Shown here in pieces: positions 1-7,427 of a DNA stretch of 20,048 bases; position 1 is the first letter of the stretch; the number at the start of each line of letters is the position of its first letter. Made by a program: the position numbers and the translations under genes. This DNA comes from Jaenimonas drosophilae. Its lineage: Eukaryota > Euglenozoa > Kinetoplastea > Trypanosomatida > Trypanosomatidae. The stretch spans positions 1,354 through 21,401 of the forward strand of contig JASAON010001404.1 in assembly GCA_030849065.1 (NCBI GenBank), written 5' to 3'. Below the pieces are notes generated by a model. The model was given only the letters and a program-made list of their open reading frames with translations, was not told the DNA's origin and ran no database searches.

Positions 1-165
1 TCCGAGATCTACGAGGAGGTCCGCCGCGTGCTCAAGAGCTACGTGGAGGGTGTTGTGCGTGATGCCACCTCCTTCACTGAGTACGCCCGCAAGAAGACCG
101 TCACTGCCTCCGATGTTGTGAATGCCCTCCGCAAGCGCGGCCACATCCTTTACGGTTATGCGTAA
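1..165 (+). CDS. H4: Histone H4, C-terminal half (5' end outside window)
   Basis: The frame is open from base 1 and ends at TAA 163-165, giving the last 54 residues of a core histone of about 100 residues. The segment starts at [11 protein letters not shown] and runs through the hallmarks of the H4 histone fold: helix 2 ([16 protein letters not shown]), the [15 protein letters not shown] loop and helix 3, and the ending [12 protein letters not shown]. In other eukaryotes the end is typically LYGFGG; the LYGYA ending is the kinetoplastid form. H4 pairs with H3 in the nucleosome core. The N-terminal tail with its acetylation sites lies upstream and cannot be judged. Kinetoplastid H4 genes are usually multicopy, and their mRNAs are trans-spliced and polyadenylated; no metazoan histone stem-loop is visible after the stop. 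Identity is very secure. Confidence 0.96.
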   Translation, partial: SEIYEEVRRVLKSYVEGVVRDATSFTEYARKKTVTASDVVNALRKRGHILYGYA

Positions 166-341
166 GTCCATGTGAGTACTTGAAGACTATAGATATCAGT
201 GCTTTCTGTTTTGTTCTCTCCTCCCTCTGTTCGAATATGTTTTGTCATGCTGTTTTTGAACTCCTTGTGTGCCATGGCAACTGAAGCCGGACTGCATGAC
301 TTCGTTTTACTCCGATTGTGGTTGTGTTGGACAATAGGTAG

Positions 342-360
342 CCCTTGTTGCTTTTTGTAG
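342..360 (+). promoter_or_regulatory. Candidate trans-splice acceptor for the PPR-like gene
   Basis: A pyrimidine-rich run (cccttgttgctttttg) ends in AG at 359-360, 29 bases before the ATG at 390. This matches the spliced-leader acceptor pattern of kinetoplastids. A second, longer pyrimidine-rich stretch at about 205-260 could instead serve, with a later AG giving a longer 5' UTR, so the exact site is uncertain. Confidence 0.45.
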
Positions 361-389
361 TGCAGAGTTAGTGGGCCTGCATCAGGAGG

Positions 390-2315
390 ATGCTTCGACG
401 GTCAGTCTTGTGGGCTGCCACGAATATCCCGCGTAGTGCGTGGGACCCTGCACATCACAACCCCAACTGGTCGGATAGCTACGCAGCAGACATTGCGGAC
501 CGCCGGCATTGGCCAGCAAAGAAGTGGCTAATTGGGCTTGAGCCCAAGACGCCCAGCGAATGGTTGAAGTTCTCGAAGCGTAATTTGGCTTACGCCTACA
601 ATGGTGCTCTGCGCTCATGCTCCACCTTTCCAGAGATGCTGGTGTACTACAAGGAGATGAAGACGCGCGGGGTGAAGGTGGACGTGGATACGATGAACGC
701 ACTGCTCACACGTGCTGCTCGCTACGAACGTATCGATACGGAGGATGTTTTTCTCCTCTTTGACGAGCTCTCTCGTCTTGGGGCGCGGCCGGACATCGCC
801 GTTCTTGAGACCCTACACACGGTGCTGGATCACAGTCTGGCCAAGCCCTTTGAGTTTCGTGAAGCGCGCCGCCGCCAACTGGTGGAGCTCTACAACTACG
901 TAGCCATGGAAGAGATGACGCGTCTTGGTCCGCAGCACGCCGAAGCACTCCTAGCCTCTCAAATGAAGCGTCTTCGCGGCAATCTGAGGCAGCTCTCCGC
1001 CAGCCTTAGCCCATCGGTGTATCGACGTTACTTTGCCAGCATCGATACATTTGAGCGACTCGTGGATGAGGTGCATAACTTCTTGTGGGAGTTTGTGAGC
1101 CCCGACCACCCCAATGTAGAGCTTCCTGCTCTTCGCATCCGCATCCCCTTTGTCGGCTCCGTCATGCGCCGTCCCGCTGCGGATGCTCGGCCCGATGAGC
1201 TGAGTGTAGTGCAGTTTGAAGACGCGGATGTTTGTAGTGTGCTCCAAGCAGCCTTGGAACGGGCCATTGATCGTGATTTCCACGACAAGCGACCCGTTGC
1301 TGAGCGACGAGCGTACCTCTCTCTTCTGACAATTCTCACCTCATCTGGTGTGCTGTACACGTCTGACCTAATGGCACAACTGATGGACGTGGTTAAGTAC
1401 TCCCGTGAGGATGCGCACCGAGACTTGGACGCTCAACGACTCCTGCGCTTTGCCCTTCGTGGCTCCTCATCTACTCAGGACGACGGCTACCGTGAGCTGT
1501 GGAGGAAAATAGAGCCCATTATTGATGGACGTGTGGTTGGGCGTTACATTGCCGCGAGGAATCCGTGGAGCTTGATGCGTATCTGCTTTGAGCAGTCCAA
1601 CAACAAGAACGCCTACTCCTTCAATTCATTCACTGCCGTGGCGCCACCTCGCTCGACCTCGGCGGTGGATGAGGTGAGCAAGTCAAGCTCTACAGAGCTG
1701 CTTGTTGCGGAGGACTCCAAGCCATCGTCTGGCCGCAACCATGCTTCCTCGCAGCGCACCCCTGAGGCACTGTCCATGCGGTGGGCGGACATCAAGAAAT
1801 TAGTGAAGACGACGGGGATCCTGACGGGTAGTGTGCATGACCAAAAGAACGTGGAGGTTTTCACGGGCATGGCCGTGTTTCTACGCACTGCAGCAACTGG
1901 ACAGCGATATGGGACCACAGATGATGCCTTAGCCATTCAGGCGGTTGGGGCGGAGGGGGGTTTGGACGCGTCTGCTGACAAGACCGCCACATCCATGGAG
2001 AATCTTTCTCTAGACCTCTGCCGAGCCATCTTCCAACATGCTCAAGAACTTCACGGCGACATGGAGAAGTACATCTCAGAACACAAGGGCCTTGAGCCAG
2101 AGTTCGAGTACTGGGAGGCGCAGCTCATCCTCATGAGGGTTATTCTTGATTGCTGTGTGATGCACAATCGCTCTACTGCTGGCGGAGCCTCCACCGGCGG
2201 GGCAGCTTCTGAGGAGCTCTTCAAGGCTGCGGCAGAGATGCGCGTTCGGCTTGTCGAGGAGAGCCGCACGCGCTTCAACGGACGAATGCGCATCCTGTGG
2301 CTCCAAGAAGTCTAA
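390..2315 (+). CDS. PPR-like protein, probably mitochondrial
   Basis: 641 residues starting at the first ATG after the candidate splice site. The N-terminus (MLRRSVLWAATNIPRSAW) is basic and free of acidic residues until residue 19, as in mitochondrial presequences. Residues about 68-134 form at least two helical-hairpin repeats of ~33 residues with pentatricopeptide (PPR) spacing: AYNGALRSCSTFPEMLVYYK, then DTMNALLTRAARYE and FLLFDELSRLGARPD. The rest is mainly helical, with a Ser/Thr-rich, probably disordered stretch at about residues 415-460. PPR proteins bind single-stranded RNA. Kinetoplastids have many, acting in mitochondrial RNA processing, editing, stability and as mitoribosome subunits. 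I infer such a role but cannot name the orthologue. The neighbouring H4 gene has no obvious functional link; both probably lie on one polycistronic transcript. The gene is secure; the family call is moderately so. Confidence 0.8.
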   Translation: MLRRSVLWAATNIPRSAWDPAHHNPNWSDSYAADIADRRHWPAKKWLIGLEPKTPSEWLKFSKRNLAYAYNGALRSCSTFPEMLVYYKEMKTRGVKVDVDTMNALLTRAARYERIDTEDVFLLFDELSRLGARPDIAVLETLHTVLDHSLAKPFEFREARRRQLVELYNYVAMEEMTRLGPQHAEALLASQMKRLRGNLRQLSASLSPSVYRRYFASIDTFERLVDEVHNFLWEFVSPDHPNVELPALRIRIPFVGSVMRRPAADARPDELSVVQFEDADVCSVLQAALERAIDRDFHDKRPVAERRAYLSLLTILTSSGVLYTSDLMAQLMDVVKYSREDAHRDLDAQRLLRFALRGSSSTQDDGYRELWRKIEPIIDGRVVGRYIAARNPWSLMRICFEQSNNKNAYSFNSFTAVAPPRSTSAVDEVSKSSSTELLVAEDSKPSSGRNHASSQRTPEALSMRWADIKKLVKTTGILTGSVHDQKNVEVFTGMAVFLRTAATGQRYGTTDDALAIQAVGAEGGLDASADKTATSMENLSLDLCRAIFQHAQELHGDMEKYISEHKGLEPEFEYWEAQLILMRVILDCCVMHNRSTAGGASTGGAASEELFKAAAEMRVRLVEESRTRFNGRMRILWLQEV

Positions 2316-2622
2316 GCCACCTCTTCACCACGTGTGGGAATTGTTGTAGTAACGTAATGTGCGCACCACGCACTTGCGGGTCAGTCAAGGCGAGTGGAAT
2401 GAGAGACTCCATGCTGCCCTCCCTCAGACGGGAGGCCCTTGATGGTGCACAGATGCTGTCTCGCCCCAGTGTGGTTGTATGAAGAGTTCACTACTTCTTC
2501 TCTTCTTGTGGGTACATGACTGTATGACTATGCATCGGATTGTTCCTCGCGCTCTTCTTTGATTCATTCCTTCATCCTAGTATTATCTTTGCATATCATT
2601 AGGCGACGTGCTACTGTCAGTC
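2316..2622. other. Intergenic region with candidate trans-splice acceptor
   Basis: This 307-base gap should hold the 3' UTR and poly(A) site of the PPR-like gene and the splice acceptor of the next gene. A pyrimidine-rich stretch at about 2541-2580 (ttcctcgcgctcttctttga then ttcattccttcatcctag) ends in AG at 2579-2580, 42 bases before the ATG at 2623. Further AGs at 2601-2602 and 2619-2620 are possible alternatives. I see no gene here; short open frames lack an ATG or any recognisable motif. Confidence 0.5.
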
Positions 2623-2955
2623 ATGAGTAGCCCAGCAGCACCCGCAATGCCAGATATGGCAGCCATGATGCGCTACCTTCCCATGCTGCTTCAGGTTTTG
2701 TCTGAAGCCCCCGGAGTTGTGTTCGGCTTCATCACGACGATATTGGCCGTTGTATTGTTCTTAGGAGTGTCCGAGTTTCGTGAAGGAGTGGCCCCTGTGG
2801 CGGGTTTTCATATAGTCTTCTTCTGCGTCCTTAGGGAGCTCCACCAATCGTGGTCTGTCGGACGTACCTTATCCACCCAACTTCGCCAGAAGGCCAACCG
2901 CTTGAAGTTCTTCGCTCAAGACATCCAAATGCAGTACAACAAGAACCTGGACTAA
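2623..2955 (+). CDS. Small membrane protein of unknown function (110 aa)
   Basis: The start chosen is the ATG at 2623 (MSSPAAPAMP); the frame is open a little further upstream but only through a GTG codon, which is not expected to start translation here. Residues 1-18 are Met/Ala/Pro-rich. A hydrophobic segment at about 31-50 (VVFGFITTILAVVLFLG) is a good membrane helix, and about 57-71 (VAPVAGFHIVFFCVL) may be a second, shorter one. Residues 72-110 are polar, basic and probably helical, ending QMQYNKNLD. The small size, two hydrophobic helices and basic C-terminal helix would suit a subunit of a membrane complex, for example in the mitochondrial inner membrane or ER, but there is no diagnostic motif. 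I do not recognise the family. Support comes from the ATG context, the fit between splice signals, and its position in a same-strand gene row. Confidence 0.72.
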   Translation: MSSPAAPAMPDMAAMMRYLPMLLQVLSEAPGVVFGFITTILAVVLFLGVSEFREGVAPVAGFHIVFFCVLRELHQSWSVGRTLSTQLRQKANRLKFFAQDIQMQYNKNLD

Positions 2956-3258
2956 GTTTACTGCACTCAAACAGCGGTGTGTGGACTTGCCAAAGGCTGC
3001 GGGTGGACCGAGTGAGTACCAATGAAGTTGCAGACTTTCTAGTCACATACATGGTTGTTTTTCCTACTCCTCAACCATGGGCTTACGTGCGTTGCCCACA
3101 ACGTATGCTCCCCCCTCAGATGTTCTCCCCTTCTTCCCAATCCTTCTACTACCCGCGAAGGGTCTCCTAGTACTCATTCATCATTCACCTCGAACTCTAC
3201 CGTGATCAGGTTGGGAGAGAGAGAGAAAGAGTCCTTTATTGGCATCATCTGCTGCAGA
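2956..3258. other. Intergenic region and 5' UTR of the phospholipase B-like gene
   Basis: 303 bases. A clear pyrimidine tract at about 3121-3152 is followed by AG at 3159-3160 and again at 3169-3170, either of which could accept the spliced leader and would leave a 5' UTR of about 90-100 bases. Within that UTR lies a purine tract, mostly GA dinucleotides, at 3213-3231. The phospholipase frame stays open upstream through this region but contains no ATG, so it is read as untranslated. Confidence 0.5.
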
Positions 3259-5697
3259 ATGAGGTCGCTTGCTCTATGGGTCGCCTTGGTGTGTCTTCTG
3301 TTGGGTCCTGCAACTGTGAGCCATGCATCCCCCGTTGCAATTCCTGCCACGAAGGAACGCCGCCACCTTTCGCTAGATCCTGTCATGATAACGATGGTGT
3401 GCTGCACCGCTACCTACGACAAACTCTACGTTGCACAGCATCGTTACACTGACTTGGCCGCAGCCCCAAGGAGCTGGAATACAACAGTTTTGTGCCAGCC
3501 TGGTGACATCGTCTTGGCGACAACCGCTGTGAGGCAGTCATTCGCTACGCACGGTTGGGATGAGGTTGAAACAACCATCAATGAGGCGTTCGCCAGGGCA
3601 GGCGCCGCCGATGCCTATACAACTGAGAAAGAACAGAAGGATGCCACGGTGAAATTGGCGAAGACCACACTGACAACCATGGAGGATGGCAATACTGCTT
3701 ACTTTGTCATTGAGCCAGAAACGCAACACCGACTTGCAGCTCGCATTGGTGTGGAAGCCGTAGTGGGACATAGCAGCGGCAGCATTAGCGAAGAGTCTCG
3801 GTATGATCCATTCATGCTCAGCATGCTGTACCTATCTGCCGGTATTGCCGAGGGCTACGCAACTCAGGCGTCAATGATGTCCTACATTGCAAATACATGG
3901 GATGGAAAGGAGGGCATTGGGAGGCTTGTGGATCACGTTCCAGCAATCGTCCGCTTTGTTCGCACGCAGCTCGCCTACATGAAGCGTCTTGCTCGTGACC
4001 CACACAGTGGGGCCTATGGCAAGCAACTGCGCAACCTCCTCGCCCAACTCACTGGATTGGTGAAGGGCTACAATGCTCGGCTTCACGATACTGGTGGTGC
4101 AGCGGAGCTTGAGTTGCACATGATGAAGCTGTTTCTCATCAACTTCCAGGCCGAGGTACCAGATATTGCCAATCGTTGGCTGACATTCGATAATGCTTCT
4201 TTCAAGGAGAAGGAGAAGGTGCGCAAGTCGTTTCACGCGATCCTGCAACGGCTTCGGTGTTCCGCCCTGGTGAAGGTCACCAAACCCGACGCCAGTCGCA
4301 ACGTGTCAGGAAACATCTTCTTTTCGCACGTCACGTGGAATGCCTACGAAAGCATGATTCGCCAGTACAAAACGTACCGACTGGAAGAGCGTGATTCTGG
4401 CGAGAAAAAGTACGTGACCATGAGCAGCTACCCTGGGATGATCCATAGCGTAGATGATTGGTACCTGACGCACCAGCGCTTTGGGGTAATGGAGACGACC
4501 AATGGGATATACAACAGCTCCCTCTATCAGTTTGTGAAGCCCGAGAGCATTCCGGAGTTTCTTCGCGTGATGCTGGCCAACTATCTCTCCGATGACCAAC
4601 CACAATCGTGGATCCGTCTGTATGGGATGCATAACAGCGGAACATACAGCAACCAGTGGATGATTCTGCGCGTGGCAGAGCCCGAGGCACCACTTGATCG
4701 GTGGATTGTGGAACAGAACCTCCCCAACAACACCTTTTGGGTGGCGGAGCAGCTTCCCATGCCTGTTCCGGAGGAGTGCAAATCGTTGGAACAAATGGGA
4801 CGAACATTTTGCCCTGTGAGCTATGGCCTGGTTGCGTCAGATCAAACTGCCCACCTCAACACAAAGGGCTATTGGGCAAGCTATAACACCCCCTTCTACC
4901 CCAGTGTGTACGAGGCTACGGGGACGGGGGAGCGCTGCCGCCGTGACGGTGACATCTTCTCCTGGTCTCGTACTCCACGAGCTCAAATATTCGCCCGCGA
5001 TCAGAGTTCGGTCACTGACCTCTCCTCCATGCACCACATCATGCGCTACGGCAACTACCGCACCGATTCACTTTCCCGTATTCCCAACTGCACAACCACT
5101 GGCAGCGGCCGTCAGCAATGCACCACGTCGTACAGCGCCATGCTGACGATTGCCTCTCGTGGAGATCTAAACCCTCCGGGAGGACCGCGCGAGTATGGCC
5201 CCAACTTCCGCAGCTTAGGTCACCGAAACCACGGTGCTACTGATGTGAAGATTGGGTCGTGGCGTGGATTGTTGGGGCAACGGAGCCATGGGCAAGATCA
5301 GAAGACGTCAGGGCTGCACCGTTCATTTGTGGCCCATGTCCAGAACGGCCCCACCACTGAGGATGGGCTCCCCATCTTCCGGTGGCACTCGCACCTATTT
5401 GACCCAATGCCACCAACCTACGGCCTTCCCGTGGAGTACAACTTCCCGCTCGTACAGATGGAGACGAAGCTTCCTGACAAGGAAACGTCCAGCTCTGGAT
5501 TGGATAGCGGAAATACCTCATCCTTGTCACACAGCTCAAATGGCCATCGCAACCCAAAGCAAGAGCGTGCCATTGGTTGCGCCTGCGGCACCTTCATCTC
5601 TTTTCTTGCACTTGTTTCCATTGCCTATGTTGGCTATCGGGGATGGTTAGCGATGCAAGAGGAAGAGGAGGAGCTGGTGAATCCGTTGCTGCACTAG
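3259..5697 (+). CDS. Phospholipase B-like Ntn-hydrolase-fold membrane glycoprotein (p67-like)
   Basis: 812 residues from the first ATG in the frame. Residues 1-~23 are a signal peptide (MRSLALWVALVCLLLGPATV). Blocks typical of the PLBD/lamina-ancestor family follow: SAGIAEGYATQ; RCSALVKV with Cys334, matching the autoprocessing nucleophile (Cys249 of mammalian PLBD2); SSYPGMIHSVDDWYLT; METTNGIYNSSLY; HNSGTYSNQWM; YWASYNTPFYPSVYEATG; IFSWSRTPRAQIFARDQ; ASRGDLNP; and GATDVKI. A Ser-rich stalk (~740-765) leads to a membrane helix (~772-793) and a 19-residue tail with five glutamates and Leu-Leu at 810-811. Seven N-glycosylation sequons are visible (NTT, NAS, NVS, NSS, NNT, NCT, NTS). Mammalian PLBDs are soluble lysosomal proteins of ~550-590 residues; the trypanosome lysosomal protein p67 is a membrane-anchored relative. 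Lysosomal/endosomal location is inferred. Lipase activity is unproven for much of this family. Confidence 0.93.
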   Translation: MRSLALWVALVCLLLGPATVSHASPVAIPATKERRHLSLDPVMITMVCCTATYDKLYVAQHRYTDLAAAPRSWNTTVLCQPGDIVLATTAVRQSFATHGWDEVETTINEAFARAGAADAYTTEKEQKDATVKLAKTTLTTMEDGNTAYFVIEPETQHRLAARIGVEAVVGHSSGSISEESRYDPFMLSMLYLSAGIAEGYATQASMMSYIANTWDGKEGIGRLVDHVPAIVRFVRTQLAYMKRLARDPHSGAYGKQLRNLLAQLTGLVKGYNARLHDTGGAAELELHMMKLFLINFQAEVPDIANRWLTFDNASFKEKEKVRKSFHAILQRLRCSALVKVTKPDASRNVSGNIFFSHVTWNAYESMIRQYKTYRLEERDSGEKKYVTMSSYPGMIHSVDDWYLTHQRFGVMETTNGIYNSSLYQFVKPESIPEFLRVMLANYLSDDQPQSWIRLYGMHNSGTYSNQWMILRVAEPEAPLDRWIVEQNLPNNTFWVAEQLPMPVPEECKSLEQMGRTFCPVSYGLVASDQTAHLNTKGYWASYNTPFYPSVYEATGTGERCRRDGDIFSWSRTPRAQIFARDQSSVTDLSSMHHIMRYGNYRTDSLSRIPNCTTTGSGRQQCTTSYSAMLTIASRGDLNPPGGPREYGPNFRSLGHRNHGATDVKIGSWRGLLGQRSHGQDQKTSGLHRSFVAHVQNGPTTEDGLPIFRWHSHLFDPMPPTYGLPVEYNFPLVQMETKLPDKETSSSGLDSGNTSSLSHSSNGHRNPKQERAIGCACGTFISFLALVSIAYVGYRGWLAMQEEEEELVNPLLH

Positions 5698-5732
5698 CAA
5701 CGTTCGTACACTGTAGCTCATCCACTTCCACT

Positions 5733-5742
5733 CCCCCCCCCC
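5733..5742 (+). repeat. C10 homopolymer in the 3' UTR
   Basis: A run of ten cytosines lies 36 bases after the phospholipase B-like stop, inside a pyrimidine-rich stretch. It is a likely site of length variation and sequencing error but has no effect on coding. Confidence 0.8.
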
Positions 5743-5818
5743 TGCAAAACATACATTGCATCTTCTGTACGCTCGTACTGCTGTTGGCACTCTTCGTTGG
5801 CGCGATGTCACGGCAGTG

Positions 5819-5857
5819 TCTCTTCATTGTCCTACCCTGCTACATTCTTCTATCAAG
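5819..5857 (+). promoter_or_regulatory. Candidate trans-splice acceptor for the 330-aa gene
   Basis: A pyrimidine-rich stretch (tcttcattgtcctaccctgc, then tacattcttctatcaag) ends in AG at 5856-5857, 72 bases before the ATG at 5930. No other AG with a comparable tract lies between it and the start codon. Confidence 0.5.
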
Positions 5858-5929
5858 TTGGGTATAGAATCCACCAAGAGCTAATAGTGCCAGTGGTGTC
5901 TTTGCGCACACCGCCAACACAAATAACTC

Positions 5930-6922
5930 ATGCGCTTCTACACCGTCGACGGCCTCCCGATCGACCATGAGCAAGCAACTCCAGCGAAATCTGAACATTC
6001 TGACTCTGCCCCCAATGGAGACACTACATCGCGTGACCAGCAACTAATTCTTCTCTACCGACTATTTCTGCAGCTACATCACGCTGGCAGCAACTCCATG
6101 ACGGTTGATGCTCTTGTCAAGGGTGCAGATGGACGAATGCGCTATTCGCACACCAGTTCCCATTCTCCCTTGTCAGCCCTGGACAGTCCCTCTAGTGTCG
6201 GCCAGCCCAACCCGGCTTCGGTGTGGTCAGTGGGTCGTCTTGCTACCCTTGGTGGAGAGGGCCACGGATCTACGCCTTACCCCTTCTTCTGGGCCCCGTC
6301 CGCTGAGCTACCACCGGGCCGCATGTGGAGAGGGTTCAGTGATGAAAGTAGTCCAGCCACTGCGAGTGCCGTGCCAAACACCTCCATTGCGAGCCTAAGC
6401 AACCCGTCATCTCATCAGGCACTCATGGAGGAAGGAAACCAGATGGATGGCGCTACTCATGCTGGTGGAGGTCCTCACCACCATACACCTAAAGGCCATC
6501 GAGGCTTTGCACTACTCGAAGGGATCGCCGACTCCAACGTTGAGCTGCGCCACAACACCAACCGCTGCGCCAACGGAGCTGAGGAGATACCGGTTCGGTG
6601 TAGTTTGCTTTCTCGGGCGGGAAACACAGCACCCCCTCCTACACACGGGAGCAGTTCTCCACAGCATGAGGGCCATCATGGGCATCATGCGCTACATGGC
6701 GGTGAGGATGCCCAGGGAGACATGGGGAGTACGAATGGAGATGGCCCAAACCCTGGTGCCCGACGGACCAATTTGTGGAGTCTGGCAGAGCTGGTGATGG
6801 AAACCTCCCAACGGACAATGAGCTGCATTCCAGTGGAGATGCCATGTTGCTCTCCCCTGGAGAAGAAGTATTCCGGTGACCACTCTTCCGTACTGTTTTG
6901 CTGTCAAACTGAGACACGGTAG
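5930..6922 (+). CDS. Low-complexity His-rich hypothetical protein (330 aa)
   Basis: An ATG-initiated frame, MRFYTVDGLPIDHE at the N-terminus. Residues ~37-52 (DQQLILLYRLFLQLHH) form the one clear amphipathic helix. Most of the rest is Ser/Pro/Gly/His-rich and probably disordered, with His clusters at about 177-191 (GGGPHHHTPKGH) and 239-260 (HEGHHGHHALHGGED). The last 35 residues hold five cysteines, including two CC pairs (PCCSPLEKK and LFCCQTETR). There is no signal peptide, membrane segment or family motif. Evidence that it is a real gene: it is the longest frame in the interval, begins with ATG 72 bases after a plausible splice acceptor, and fills the gap between two sure genes on the same strand. 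The low complexity lowers certainty. Function unknown. Confidence 0.62.
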   Translation: MRFYTVDGLPIDHEQATPAKSEHSDSAPNGDTTSRDQQLILLYRLFLQLHHAGSNSMTVDALVKGADGRMRYSHTSSHSPLSALDSPSSVGQPNPASVWSVGRLATLGGEGHGSTPYPFFWAPSAELPPGRMWRGFSDESSPATASAVPNTSIASLSNPSSHQALMEEGNQMDGATHAGGGPHHHTPKGHRGFALLEGIADSNVELRHNTNRCANGAEEIPVRCSLLSRAGNTAPPPTHGSSSPQHEGHHGHHALHGGEDAQGDMGSTNGDGPNPGARRTNLWSLAELVMETSQRTMSCIPVEMPCCSPLEKKYSGDHSSVLFCCQTETR

Positions 6923-7427
6923 GCGTTGACTATGCGGACGGTCCCAGCCGCACCCCCTCTCTCTTCTTGTGATCTCCACGTCAATTATTTTGTGTCATTT
7001 ACACCTGCACGTGTCCTTCGGTGTGTCGTAGTGCTGTGGTGGCATTCCATGAAAAAAAAACTCCATCTCTGCTTTCTTTCCTTGTTGCCCTGGCCATATA
7101 TATTTAGGTTATGACGAGTCTGTGAGACGGAACCCCACACAGTCCACTCTCACTTTCTCAGGAATACCGTTCGTTTATCTTTGTTAGAGCTCGTCATTGT
7201 TCTCATTGTGGTCGCCCTTTCCGCTACCACAGAATTTGTAGTTCTTGCGGTCGTCCAACACACAAGAGGAGACCGCCACCATTGGAGCCTACCCTCGTCT
7301 ACACAATATTTGCTGAGCTTCTTCTCTTTGCCCTGTACCCTCCCAAGGCAACGCCATTGGCAGCTACACCGACGCCTGATACCCCTTTAGACCCGCTGTC
7401 GGTGTTCACTGCTCCTGGCCTGTCACC
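6923..7427. other. Intergenic region with two candidate splice acceptors
   Basis: 505 bases holding the 3' UTR of the 330-aa gene and the 5' UTR of the giant gene. An A9 run sits at 7052-7060, directly followed by a pyrimidine-rich stretch at 7061-7090 and AG at 7106-7107. A second tract (ccactctcactttctcag) ends in AG at 7160-7161. Use of these would give a 5' UTR of about 320 or 266 bases. Short open frames here lack ATG starts or recognisable content, so I see no extra gene. Confidence 0.45.

Noticed and set aside
166..389. Histone-type 3' stem-loop after H4
   Set aside because: No matching hairpin is visible just after the stop. Kinetoplastid histone mRNAs are polyadenylated, so none is expected.
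2608..2622. Earlier start of the small membrane protein
   Set aside because: The extra five codons would begin with GTG. The ATG at 2623 is the first expected start for a eukaryotic mRNA.
3055..3258. Upstream extension of the phospholipase B-like protein
   Set aside because: The frame is open but has no ATG before 3259, contains candidate splice acceptors at 3159-3170, and the signal peptide begins exactly at the 3259 ATG.
6105..6797. Alternative frames (6105-6398, 6447-6797) within the 330-aa gene
   Set aside because: They are shorter, out of frame with the ATG nearest the splice acceptor, and show no motif.
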